Positions 1-8,382 of a stretch of 64,000 nt of DNA are shown in pieces. How positions within the stretch are numbered: the stretch's first letter is position 1; each line of letters opens with the position of its first letter. This DNA comes from Candidatus Kapaibacterium sp. (GTDB lineage Bacteria; Bacteroidota; Ignavibacteria; Kapaibacteriales; UBA2268). The notes beneath the pieces were generated by a model that was given only the letters and a program-made list of their open reading frames with translations, made no database searches and was not told the DNA's origin. The position numbers and the translations under genes are program-made. The stretch is taken from NCBI GenBank assembly GCA_023957315.1, contig JAMLHE010000004.1, forward strand, positions 248,001 through 312,000, in the 5' to 3' direction.

Positions 1-444
1 AATTCCCTCGAAAAATCCTTAAACACTCAATTGTCGCCTGATAAAACAATTAAATTATTGTCGGAAATGTCAAAAATGATGAAAATACAAGTTGATTATC
101 AGACCGAAGTAACAGATGCAGATGAATATTTACAACAATACGGTCAACAAGAGCTAAAAATTCGTTCTTATGCAGGAGGTAGTGGGTTTTTGACCAAACC
201 TGAGTTGGCACTTGTGGGCGATGCAGGGAGTAATAACCCGGAAATCGTGTTAAATAATCCTCAGCTACAAGCGTTGATAAGCGAAGCATCGAAATCAGGA
301 AATGAAATGTTAATCCGGAAGATGGATCAATTAATTAATGTTGTTGAAAGTCTGGATTTTGATGTATATTTGAATTCACAAACTGTAACTGATGAAGTAA
401 ATCGTGAAAATAATCGCCGAAAAAGGAGAACAACTATATCATGA
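1..444 (+). CDS. Phage tail tape-measure protein, C-terminal fragment (5' end outside window)
   Basis: The reading frame is open to the left edge, so the N-terminus lies outside the window; the first internal start is a TTG at 31. The visible residues include a Gly-rich stretch followed by the pattern KPELALVGDAG and PEIVLNNPQLQALI. This resembles the C-terminal end of many phage tail tape-measure (tail length) proteins, where a glycine-rich segment is followed by LVGEAGPE. The last ~60 residues are charged. Its stop overlaps the next small ORF as ATGA. Together with the tRNA 3' end 250 bp downstream this suggests the edge of a prophage or a remnant. The call rests on this one motif in a short fragment, so the family is probable rather than certain. 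Confidence 0.6.
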   Translation, partial: NSLEKSLNTQLSPDKTIKLLSEMSKMMKIQVDYQTEVTDADEYLQQYGQQELKIRSYAGGSGFLTKPELALVGDAGSNNPEIVLNNPQLQALISEASKSGNEMLIRKMDQLINVVESLDFDVYLNSQTVTDEVNRENNRRKRRTTIS

Positions 445-605
445 CAATAATTAAAGCAGATGGTGTTTATTTACTTAATAATAAGATATTGCGAAAGCGA
501 TTAATTAAGAGCCTTGAGAAGAATCAAAACGACGGCAAAATCACATTAAGAAAAACTTTGATGGATGAAACCGAAAAAATGATAAAAGAGTTGAAATATG
601 ACTGA
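441..605 (+). CDS. Small hypothetical protein following the tape-measure gene
   Basis: A 54-residue ORF begins at an ATG that overlaps the previous stop (ATGA) and is preceded by a good ribosome binding site (AAAAGGAGAA, 421-430). The product starts MTIIKADGVYLLNNK and is Lys-rich and charged. The coupling to the tape-measure ORF and the strong ribosome binding site support translation. No family is recognised. The position after a tape-measure gene is where phages encode small distal-tail proteins, but this short product could also be a truncated one whose remainder was lost at the element's border. Confidence 0.5.
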   Translation: MTIIKADGVYLLNNKILRKRLIKSLEKNQNDGKITLRKTLMDETEKMIKELKYD

Positions 606-647
606 CTTTTAAAATCATTTTGCACGCATTTTGCACACGACCACTAC

Positions 648-682
648 GAAAAAAGCCTCGACACAGATGTATCAAGGCTTTT
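648..682 (-). terminator. Intrinsic terminator downstream of tRNA-Lys
   Basis: Read on the minus strand, AAAAGCCT and AGGCTTTT form an 8-bp stem around a 16-nt loop, and the second arm runs into six T residues. It lies 14 bp past the 3' end of the tRNA-Lys gene, so it most likely ends that transcript. The same hairpin could also work in the other direction for the small phage-type ORF that ends at 605, though with a poorer T-tract. Confidence 0.55.
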
Positions 683-695
683 CGGTTTTCACTTG

Positions 696-768
696 TGACC
701 CCGGCAGGGTTCGAACCTGCGGCCACTTGATTAAAAGTCAAGTGCTCTACCGGCTGAGCTACGAGGTC
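696..768 (-). tRNA. tRNA-Lys (anticodon TTT)
   Basis: The minus strand folds as a standard cloverleaf. The 7-bp acceptor stem is GACCTCG with CGGGGTC (one G-T pair), the D-arm contains AGCTCAG, the anticodon stem ACTTG/CAAGT frames a loop containing TTT, and the T-arm has GGTTCGAACC. The discriminator base is A and CCA is not encoded. TTT reads lysine codons. The gene's 3' end points towards the phage-type ORFs at 1-605, the arrangement expected if a tyrosine-recombinase element used this tRNA as its attachment site. Confidence 0.95.
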
Positions 769-834
769 GAATGATTTTTCAATCATTACAGACTACAAAA
801 ATAATAATAATTTTCGAGATAGAAAAAAGAAATG

Positions 835-2754
835 TTAATGAAAGATTGCTGATTTGATTATTTGTGATATTTCTTTTACCTTTTCAGCAATTCCGACTGA
901 GTCTAAAGCCAATTCTCTGAGTAACTCGGCTTGTGTGGCATGGTGGATGAATTTATCGGGGATGCCCATTATATGAAGATGTTTGTTGTTGATATCGTTA
1001 TTGACCATGAATTCTGCGATTGCTGTGCCGAAGCCTCCCATTGCTTGTCCATCTTCGATTGTGACGACGTGGTCGAATCGTTCGAATGTAGATTTTATAA
1101 GTTCGGCATCTAATGGTTTGACAAAGCGCGGGTTGATAACTTCTAAGCTGATTCCTGTTTCGGAAAGTATTTCTGCTGCTTTGAGTGCTTCGTTGACCAT
1201 TGTACCGACAGCCATTATAGCTATATCGGTTCCGGATTTGACTATTTCGCCTTTGCCCAATGTTAATTCTCGCATAGGCATCAGTGTGATTCCCAATCCT
1301 TCGCCACGAGGAAATCTAATGGCTACGGGTCCTTGGGTATATGCAAAAACTGCGGAATAGAGCATATCTCTGAGTTCTTGTTCATCTTTGGGCGCCATTA
1401 TGACCATATTTTGAACAGGTCGTAAATATGTCAAATCGAGCACTCCGTGATGAGTTGCGCCATCTGCACCGACTAATCCGGCGCGGTCTATGGCGAACAC
1501 TACGTGCAATCCTTGAATGGCACAATCATGAACCAAATGGTCAAATGCTCGTTGCAAAAATGAAGAATAAATTGCACATACCGGTATTAATCCCTGAGAA
1601 GCCATTCCGGCGGCAAATGTTACTGCATGACCTTCAGCTATGCCCACATCGAAATATCTGTCGGGGAATTCCTTTTCCATCTTGACAAGTCCTGTGCCTT
1701 CCCCCATTGCGGCTGTTATTCCGACAACACTTTTGTTCATTTTGCAGATTTCAGCCATTGCGTTTCCGAAAAAAGCGCTATATGAGGGTATGCCCGTTGT
1801 TTTTTTTGCTAATGCTTTGCCAGTCAGCTTATCTACTGTGCCAATTGCATGAAGATTTTGCGAATCAGCTTCAGCAGGTGCGTACCCTTTGCCTTTTTGG
1901 GTGATAATATGCAAAAATACGGGTCCTTTCAAATCCTTGGTCAGTTGCAACATTTTGATAACTTTCTGGATATTGTTGCCGTTTATCGGACCAAAGTAAT
2001 TGAATCCAAGTGTCTCGAATAAAACGCCCGGAGTGATAATTGCTTTGACGCCATCTTCCAATCTCGATGCGTATTTCCGTAAGCGGTCGCCGAGATTATC
2101 CATTCTCCCTGCCATTTCCCAAATTCCTTGGCGGACGGAATTGACAGCAGGAGATGCGAAAAATTCGTTAAAATAATTTGAAAAGGCTGATACGTTTGGT
2201 TCGATTGAAATATTATTATCGTTTAGAATTACAATCATGTCGCGTTTTTGGACTCCACAATTGTTCATGGCTTCGTAAGCAAGCCCACCTGTCATGGCGC
2301 CATCACCAATAACGGAAATGACTTTGAAATCTTTACCCTGAATATCGCGAGCTGTGGCTATGCCTAATGCTGCTGAAATGCTTGTGCTGGCATGACCTGC
2401 ACCAAAAGCATCAAATTCGCTTTCACTACGTTTCAAAAACCCTGATATTCCACCTTTACGGCGGATGGTTTGCAATAATTCGCGGCGTCCGGTTAATATT
2501 TTGTGAGGATAGCCCTGATGACCTGTATCAAAAACAATTTTATCTTCAGGAGTATTGAATACATAATGCAAAGCCACAGTCAACTCGACTACGCCAAGTC
2601 CGGCTCCAAAATGTCCACCAACACGTGTGATGGTATCAATCATGAAATCTCTGACTTCGTTGGAAACATCACCCAAAGCATTCTTTGGTAACTTTCGCAA
2701 ATCATAAGGAGAGTTGATGTCGTTAAGATATTTGTAGTTTATTTGTTCGGTCAT
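835..2754 (-). CDS. dxs: 1-deoxy-D-xylulose-5-phosphate synthase
   Basis: This enzyme condenses pyruvate and glyceraldehyde 3-phosphate into DXP, the first step of the MEP isoprenoid pathway and a precursor for pyridoxal phosphate and thiamine. The ~639-residue length is normal for DXS. Visible landmarks are the GGHFGAGLGVVELT segment with the catalytic-region His near residue 48, the DTGHQGYPHKILTGR segment, the thiamine-diphosphate motif GDGAMTGG at 150-157, and the C-terminal transketolase parts DRAGLVGADGATHHG and IAEGHAVTFAAG. I chose the ATG at 2754 over an in-frame TTG one codon upstream. No strong Shine-Dalgarno is present. The PLP gene pdxJ, which also uses DXP, lies 5 kb away on the same strand. 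Confidence 0.97.
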   Translation of the reverse strand: MTEQINYKYLNDINSPYDLRKLPKNALGDVSNEVRDFMIDTITRVGGHFGAGLGVVELTVALHYVFNTPEDKIVFDTGHQGYPHKILTGRRELLQTIRRKGGISGFLKRSESEFDAFGAGHASTSISAALGIATARDIQGKDFKVISVIGDGAMTGGLAYEAMNNCGVQKRDMIVILNDNNISIEPNVSAFSNYFNEFFASPAVNSVRQGIWEMAGRMDNLGDRLRKYASRLEDGVKAIITPGVLFETLGFNYFGPINGNNIQKVIKMLQLTKDLKGPVFLHIITQKGKGYAPAEADSQNLHAIGTVDKLTGKALAKKTTGIPSYSAFFGNAMAEICKMNKSVVGITAAMGEGTGLVKMEKEFPDRYFDVGIAEGHAVTFAAGMASQGLIPVCAIYSSFLQRAFDHLVHDCAIQGLHVVFAIDRAGLVGADGATHHGVLDLTYLRPVQNMVIMAPKDEQELRDMLYSAVFAYTQGPVAIRFPRGEGLGITLMPMRELTLGKGEIVKSGTDIAIMAVGTMVNEALKAAEILSETGISLEVINPRFVKPLDAELIKSTFERFDHVVTIEDGQAMGGFGTAIAEFMVNNDINNKHLHIMGIPDKFIHHATQAELLRELALDSVGIAEKVKEISQIIKSAIFH

Positions 2755-2785
2755 CAAATTTAGATTTACATTTCACATAAAACAA

Positions 2786-2842
2786 TGTGACGTAAAAGCA
2801 CCGCTGATAATATAATTCACCAACAAATACTTTTACGTCACA
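2786..2842. repeat. Perfect 13-bp inverted repeat between dxs and the OmpA-family gene
   Basis: The arms TGTGACGTAAAAG (2786-2798) and CTTTTACGTCACA (2830-2842) are exactly complementary and separated by 31 bp. They fill most of the gap between the start of dxs and the end of the upstream OmpA-family gene. The loop is long and no clear T-tract follows, so a simple terminator is not convincing. A large stem in the leader of dxs, a protein-binding site or a decayed mobile repeat are all possible. Confidence 0.6.
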
Positions 2843-2860
2843 AATTAAAAGCTAAAATCC

Positions 2861-4786
2861 TTAGTTTTTCGGAGTTATTACGTAAATTTGAACAGTACGG
2901 CTTAATTGTCTGCCGGCTGTTTTGTTATTATCGTAAACTAAAACCGATTCACCTACTGCATAAGTTTCGTATTTTGCATCTCTAACTTTAGATTGCAATA
3001 GTTTCAATACGCTTTCTGCTCTTTTTCCTGCCAATTCCTTATTGTACTTTTCATCGCCGATACGGTCTGTATAGCCATAAATTTGTACAGTTGAATTGAA
3101 TTTAATATTCGGAACGATGTTGTTCATTACGATTCGTTTGTCAGATTCTGAGACTTCCGGGCTGTCAAATCCGAATACTACAAGCGAATATTTTGAAATT
3201 GTTCTATCAGGGCGTTCTTCAGATTTTTTACGAGTAATCGAGAAATATTCTACCGGTATCGAACCGCTGATAGTCTTCTTGTTGTCTTGGCTGTCCCAAA
3301 CGTGGTAAGTATAATCAACCGGAATTTCGGATGCAGCCAATTCATTTGGCATGATTCCCCATTGAATATCTTCTACTTTGCCTTGTCCGCTCAATCTCTT
3401 GATAATTCTACCTGCTTGTTTGACTTCGAGTTCCCAACCACCAATTTCGTTGCTTGATTCTACTTTTGGTGAAAATTCTACGATTGTAGGTTCGGCAATG
3501 CGTTGTCTATCGCTTTCAATTATGATTGGGTCAAGAAGAGTCGAGTTTGTGTTGATTGGGTAGATTTCAACACGACGATTTTCTTGAACGCCTTCGGGGT
3601 CGCGTGATGATGATGGTCTTGAAGGCAATCCTGTTGTTTCGACAGTGATTCTGTTTGCTTCGATTCCATAATTTGTAACAAGGTAATTTTTAACAAATTC
3701 AGCACGTCTTTGAGCCAAACCTGAGCCTGCTTTTTCGTTAACATTGTCAATTGTACCAACCAATTTGATTGAAGCATTTTTATCTTTTTTCATTCTCGAA
3801 CCGACGATATCCAATGTTGACGAATTGATTTTCAAGGCATCAGGCTCGAGGCTTTCAGTAGTAAAGTTACCAGCTTCGCGACTTCCTGCAAGAGTTTGAG
3901 TTTTCGGGTCGGGAACATCGCTATTTTCATTGAAGAATACATAAGGTAAAAGTGGGAATAATTCAGTGTATTGCGTTTCTTCTAAGGAAATTTTGCGTAA
4001 ATCGCTCTTGTTACCTTGTCTGTCAATGCCTTTTACTGAGTTCATACCAACATTTAAATACTGGTCAGCTTCTTCTTCAACAACATAATCAGGTTGCTTG
4101 CTTAGACCAAAAGTCAAAGCCAAGCCCAAACGTAGTTGTGGTACTTCCCATGTTTGGTATGCTTCATTGTCACTAACTTCAGTAAATGGTAATCTAAACG
4201 AAATTTCCGGTGAAAGAAATATATTATCGGAAACCTCGAACATCCAGCCAACTCCCAAAGCCAAAGCTATTCTGGTTGTAGCGTCAGGGATATCAGCTTC
4301 CGGAACTACGTTGGTGATTTCAATATCACCATCATCATAATCTACTGTCCTTGATGCAGACAAAGGGATACCAAATTCGATACCGCCAAGAAGATACAAT
4401 CCGGTGCCTGATATTAAATTGTGAACTTGTACGCCCGGAGTAAATTCTATATAATCTAAATTTGTAGTCCAAGTATTAAAAGATGTCGAGTCCACAATTT
4501 CGCCACCAGCCATATTATATCCCAATCTTCCGGTAATTATGAACATATGATTAATCGGGATATTTGCTATAAGTCCAAAATGCCCTCCGAGACTTGTTTG
4601 ATTATCTTTGTAACGGATCGTAGCTGTTGGGTCATTGACAGCCCCAAATGTCATATCAGGTGTGTGCATATTAAAATTCAAACCACCGAATATGCCTATG
4701 TTAAAAGGAATTTCGTCTTCTTGCGAGAAAGTCTTTGATGTAAAAACAAAGGCGATTAAAAGAAACACGTAAAAGAATCTCTTCAT
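2861..4786 (-). CDS. Outer-membrane protein with an N-terminal barrel and two OmpA-like domains
   Basis: The 641-residue product begins with a signal peptide ending near residue 21 (SKTFSQ). Residues ~25-235 alternate like an outer-membrane beta-barrel (repeated Gly/aromatic strands). Two separate segments then resemble the OmpA peptidoglycan-binding fold. The first, about 310-410, contains AQRRAEFVKNYL and ENRRVEIYP. The second, about 530-640, contains YGYTDRIGDEKYNKELAGKR and ends in LSRTVQIY. OmpA domains usually tie the outer membrane to peptidoglycan, and two in one chain is uncommon. The first copy keeps the NRRVEI end but has a divergent middle, so it may not bind peptidoglycan. The ATG start at 4786 fits the signal peptide. 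Confidence 0.85.
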   Translation of the reverse strand: MKRFFYVFLLIAFVFTSKTFSQEDEIPFNIGIFGGLNFNMHTPDMTFGAVNDPTATIRYKDNQTSLGGHFGLIANIPINHMFIITGRLGYNMAGGEIVDSTSFNTWTTNLDYIEFTPGVQVHNLISGTGLYLLGGIEFGIPLSASRTVDYDDGDIEITNVVPEADIPDATTRIALALGVGWMFEVSDNIFLSPEISFRLPFTEVSDNEAYQTWEVPQLRLGLALTFGLSKQPDYVVEEEADQYLNVGMNSVKGIDRQGNKSDLRKISLEETQYTELFPLLPYVFFNENSDVPDPKTQTLAGSREAGNFTTESLEPDALKINSSTLDIVGSRMKKDKNASIKLVGTIDNVNEKAGSGLAQRRAEFVKNYLVTNYGIEANRITVETTGLPSRPSSSRDPEGVQENRRVEIYPINTNSTLLDPIIIESDRQRIAEPTIVEFSPKVESSNEIGGWELEVKQAGRIIKRLSGQGKVEDIQWGIMPNELAASEIPVDYTYHVWDSQDNKKTISGSIPVEYFSITRKKSEERPDRTISKYSLVVFGFDSPEVSESDKRIVMNNIVPNIKFNSTVQIYGYTDRIGDEKYNKELAGKRAESVLKLLQSKVRDAKYETYAVGESVLVYDNNKTAGRQLSRTVQIYVITPKN

Positions 4787-4908
4787 TGTAAAACTCCCAT
4801 AATTGAATAATGTAACTTATTTCAGAATATAACGTAGTAAACGTAAAAATGTTTAAGTGTGAAATTTATTTTAACTAATAACGTTTTAAAAACTTTGATA
4901 GAACATAA

Positions 4909-5571
4909 ATGAAACTTATATTTCTCATATCGCTTTTTTCCCTCTCAATTCATAGTTTGTCGGATGCCCGAGAAACATCTTTTTGGTTTTATGGCGGTAT
5001 GTCACTCACCGAACAGCAAACGAACAGAATCAATTCGGACGGATTTCTGACCTTGTTTGATTCAGCTCAAACGAAGGGCACGTTCGTTTACCCCGACATG
5101 AATCCAGGGTACTCTTTAGGGTTCAAACTTGGAATTGATTTGTCTGAAAACGCAATATTTTACGGTGGATTTTCATTCATCAAATTTCCAAAGTCTCGAA
5201 TAATGCTGATGAATGAAGCAACAAATGATACTTTGGCAATTTTTGGGCTGCAAAATACCGTGATTCCGATTGCAGCAGGCATCAAATATTATCTAATCAG
5301 GACTTTCGGCGATTTTTATGCCGATTTTTCATTAGCTTATAATTTCATATCCTTAGCGATTGACCATGAAAAATACAACTCAAACGTTCCCTTAAGTGCG
5401 ATTGATACTCAATCGAGACTCGGATTTAGTGTCGGAGCCGGAATTGAGATTCCAATAGATGTTTTCATAACATTTCTAGAAGTTAACTATTCTCAGTTGA
5501 ATTATATTGCGCGAACTGCCAACGAACCGGAGCGCATTGCATTAAATATCATTCTTGGATTAAGATTTTAG
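4909..5571 (+). CDS. Small outer-membrane beta-barrel protein
   Basis: The 220-residue product has a signal peptide (MKLIFLISLFSLSIHSLSDA) and then alternating Gly/aromatic/polar strands. It ends in an aromatic residue (LGLRF), the usual last strand of an outer-membrane barrel. It resembles the general outer-membrane beta-barrel domain common in Bacteroidota but has no motif that fixes a function. It is divergent from the OmpA-family gene on its left, and its last 4 bases overlap the end of asnB on the opposite strand. A surface or structural role is inferred only from topology. Confidence 0.7.
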   Translation: MKLIFLISLFSLSIHSLSDARETSFWFYGGMSLTEQQTNRINSDGFLTLFDSAQTKGTFVYPDMNPGYSLGFKLGIDLSENAIFYGGFSFIKFPKSRIMLMNEATNDTLAIFGLQNTVIPIAAGIKYYLIRTFGDFYADFSLAYNFISLAIDHEKYNSNVPLSAIDTQSRLGFSVGAGIEIPIDVFITFLEVNYSQLNYIARTANEPERIALNIILGLRF

Positions 5572-7484
5572 CTGAAATATTTTTTATGCCATATTGACAA
5601 CATCAATATCAAAAATATCTCATTGTGAAGTTTGAATTTTCCGCTTTTGTGCAATACAAATAATTTTTCAATAAAAACTTTATCAAAAACTTTTTCCTTG
5701 ACGAAAAATGAATTCATAATCTCGTCTCTTGCATAATCATACCATTCGTTCCGCAACCATTCTTTCACCGGAGCGGCAAAACCTTGTTTTTTGCGATGAA
5801 TGATATTCTCGGGCAAAATCCCTTTTAGGGCATTTTTCAGCAAAATTTTGGTGTCGCTTTGGTTTGGAACTTTCATTTTGTCGGGCAAATTCATTGCGAA
5901 TTCGACCAAACGGTGGTCTAAGAATGGCACTCTCGCTTCGAGGCTGTGAGCCATCGTGATTTTATCAACTCGCATCAATAAAATATCTGAAAGCCTGTGA
6001 TAAAGCTCCAAATATGTCATTCGTTGCAAGTAAGTTGAATTGGGATTTTCATCAATCGCAGATTCATGCATTGATTTGGCGAATTGATATGGTATTGAAC
6101 CTAAGTGCTGATATTTTTTGTTCAATAAATTTTCGAGCATCGTTGGCGAAAATCTTGATGCTCCGCTCCAATAAAGCTCCTCGCCACTTGTGCCGCGACG
6201 AAAATATTCAGAAATAATATATTGATTCATTCCATGTAGGATAGGTTTCATGCCGGAATAAATCAGTTTCCGTGCGAAAGTGGGCAATCCCGTGTAAAAT
6301 TTCCAATATGAATTATGGAAGTTATAATCGCGCAACATCCAATCGTAGCCGATAAATTGTTCGTCGCTTCCTTCGCCAACCTGAATTACGGTAGTGCCGC
6401 TTTGGCGGGTCAATTTGCTCAAATAATACAGCGGAATGCAAACGGGGTCACCATTTGGTTCGTCCTCATGCCAAGCTAAAGTTTCTAAAACTTCAATAGA
6501 ATCGCGTTGGTCAATCAGGATTTCATGGTGATTGGTTTTGAACAAGTCTGCTATTTGATTTGCATATTGCAACTCATTGTATTTCTGCAAATCCTTGAAA
6601 CCAACTGTGAATGTGTCCACAGGGCGGTCCATTAGTTCGCACATCAACGCAACATTAGCGCTCGAATCAATTCCGCCGCTCAGGAAAACTCCGAATGGAA
6701 CATCGCTCATCATTCGGTCTTTGATTGATTGGCGAAGCAAAGTAATGATATTCTCCTGAACGTCGCCTTCAGACATTGTTCCAAGTTGCATTTTATTTCG
6801 CAATGGCGACCAATAGCGTTTGATTTGCAATTCACCGGTTTTATCCAATGACAGCCAATGTGCTGCGGGTAGTTTGTGAATATTCCGAAATAATGTAGAA
6901 TGCGACGAACTCATCGAATAATTCAGATAGTTTGGCAATTCGTCGAAATTAAATTCACGCTTTACTTCAGGATGCTCGAGAATTGATTTAATTTCTGACC
7001 CAAAAATGAAAATTCCATTTTTGAAATAATAATAAAATGGCTTGATACCGATTCTGTCTCTGCTTGCAAACAATTTTTGTTCTTGATTATCCCAAATTGC
7101 AAACGCCCACATACCGACAAATTTTTCGATAATATCAAATCCAAATTTTTCAAAGCCGTATAAAATTGTCTCAGTGTCGGTTTCCGAATTATATTTAAAA
7201 CCGGATTTAATCAACTCTTCTCGGACGATTCGGTGATTGTAGATTTCGCCGTTGAATACAATTGTGTATCTGCCATCGCGAGTCGTCATCGGTTGATTGC
7301 CCGAATCGCTCAAATCTATGATGGCAAGTCGGCGGAAACTCAAGCCACAGCGATTACTTTCCGAAATATACATACCATCGGAATCGGGACCGCGATGGGC
7401 GATGACATCGCTCATTTTTTTGAGCAAATCACGATTTACGGAACTATTGGAATTAGTATCAAAAACTCCGGCTATACCGCACAT
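5568..7484 (-). CDS. asnB: Asparagine synthase (glutamine-hydrolysing)
   Basis: This enzyme converts aspartate, glutamine and ATP to asparagine. The product begins MCGIAGVF, which places the N-terminal nucleophile Cys at position 2 of the class-II glutaminase domain (1-~200), with AHRGPDSDG and FNGEIYNH for glutamine binding. The synthetase domain has the PPi-loop SGGIDS at 269-274 and the later SLEARVPFLDHRLVEFA segment. At 638 residues it is full length. It starts one base after the pdxJ stop, so the two are probably co-transcribed. Some AsnB-type proteins act on cell-wall or polysaccharide substrates, and the sequence alone does not exclude that. Confidence 0.92.
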   Translation of the reverse strand: MCGIAGVFDTNSNSSVNRDLLKKMSDVIAHRGPDSDGMYISESNRCGLSFRRLAIIDLSDSGNQPMTTRDGRYTIVFNGEIYNHRIVREELIKSGFKYNSETDTETILYGFEKFGFDIIEKFVGMWAFAIWDNQEQKLFASRDRIGIKPFYYYFKNGIFIFGSEIKSILEHPEVKREFNFDELPNYLNYSMSSSHSTLFRNIHKLPAAHWLSLDKTGELQIKRYWSPLRNKMQLGTMSEGDVQENIITLLRQSIKDRMMSDVPFGVFLSGGIDSSANVALMCELMDRPVDTFTVGFKDLQKYNELQYANQIADLFKTNHHEILIDQRDSIEVLETLAWHEDEPNGDPVCIPLYYLSKLTRQSGTTVIQVGEGSDEQFIGYDWMLRDYNFHNSYWKFYTGLPTFARKLIYSGMKPILHGMNQYIISEYFRRGTSGEELYWSGASRFSPTMLENLLNKKYQHLGSIPYQFAKSMHESAIDENPNSTYLQRMTYLELYHRLSDILLMRVDKITMAHSLEARVPFLDHRLVEFAMNLPDKMKVPNQSDTKILLKNALKGILPENIIHRKKQGFAAPVKEWLRNEWYDYARDEIMNSFFVKEKVFDKVFIEKLFVLHKSGKFKLHNEIFLILMLSIWHKKYFS

Positions 7485-7485
7485 A

Positions 7486-8223
7486 TTATTTACCGCTTTG
7501 CAATTTGGCGTTTCGCATCGCGGCTAACATTTCACGAACAGCCGCATCCAATCCGACGAAAACAGCACGGGAAATGATCGAATGTCCGATGCTTAGTTCG
7601 TGTATTGTAGCAATTTTTGCGATGGGATGCACATTCAGGTAGTTCAAACCGTGTCCGGCAGCCACTTTCAAACCATTTGTCACGGCATATTTTGCAGCTT
7701 TATCAATTTTGGCTAATTCGCGGGCAATATCTTTTTCACTTCGAGCATTTGCGTAAACTCCTGTGTGCAATTCGACCATGTCAGCGCCACAAGCTACCGA
7801 AGCGTCAATTTGTTCATTGTCGGGTTCGACAAAAAAGCTGACTTCGATGCCATTGTCGTGCATTTTCGATGTCAAATCTTTGTAACGAGTGATTTCTGCT
7901 GCGAGGTTCAATCCGCCTTCGGTTGTCAATTCTTCTCGTTTTTCGGGAACAATCGTCACGAGTTGGGGCTTAATATCGAGTGCAATCTCGATAATGTCAT
8001 CGTGGGCAGCCATTTCCAAATCGAATTTCGTTTGGATGACTTGTTTGAGCAATCGAATATCGCGGTCATTTATATGGCGGCGGTCTTCTCGGAGATGGGC
8101 TACAATGCCGTGGCAACCTGCTAACTCGGCAATCATGGCTGCAGCAACAGGGTCCGGTTCCACTCCGCCTCGTGCATTTCTGACTGTTGCGACGTGGTCA
8201 ATATTTATATTTAAAGTCATCAT
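7486..8223 (-). CDS. pdxJ: Pyridoxine 5'-phosphate synthase
   Basis: PdxJ closes the pyridoxine ring from 3-amino-2-oxopropyl phosphate and 1-deoxyxylulose 5-phosphate in the DXP-dependent vitamin B6 pathway. The 245-residue TIM-barrel sequence has the family start LNINIDHVATVRNARGG, HLREDRRHI, the VPEKREELTTEGGL motif, ELHTGVYA, AAGHGLNY and the final IGHSIISRAVFVGLD. Two adjacent ATGs (8223 and 8220) can serve as start. It lies directly upstream of asnB and is separated from the preceding minus-strand gene by a terminator-like hairpin at 8273-8302, so pdxJ likely has its own promoter. Confidence 0.97.
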   Translation of the reverse strand: MMTLNINIDHVATVRNARGGVEPDPVAAAMIAELAGCHGIVAHLREDRRHINDRDIRLLKQVIQTKFDLEMAAHDDIIEIALDIKPQLVTIVPEKREELTTEGGLNLAAEITRYKDLTSKMHDNGIEVSFFVEPDNEQIDASVACGADMVELHTGVYANARSEKDIARELAKIDKAAKYAVTNGLKVAAGHGLNYLNVHPIAKIATIHELSIGHSIISRAVFVGLDAAVREMLAAMRNAKLQSGK

Positions 8224-8272
8224 TTTTTAGAACCTCATTAAAGTATAATTTCAAAAATAAGCATAAATTTAT

Positions 8273-8302
8273 AAAAAAAGAGCCAACCCATAAGGTCGGC
8301 AC
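8273..8302 (-). terminator. Intrinsic terminator after the PD40/OmpA gene
   Basis: On the minus strand GCCGACC and GGTTGGC form a 7-bp stem (one G-T pair) with a 5-nt loop, followed by TC and seven T residues. It sits about 80 bp past the stop of the PD40/OmpA gene and before the start of pdxJ, so it separates those two transcripts. Confidence 0.75.
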
Positions 8303-8382
8303 CCATAATAAACTTTGAATTTAATAATTCCAATTTCATGATTTTCCATTTGCAAGGAGTTCCATTAACTAATATTTGATTC

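Noticed and set aside
541..786. Minus-strand ORF with LVAQPVEHLTFNQVAAGSNPAG
   Set aside because: It is the translation of the tRNA-Lys gene and its surroundings; this peptide is a well-known false ORF over tRNAs.
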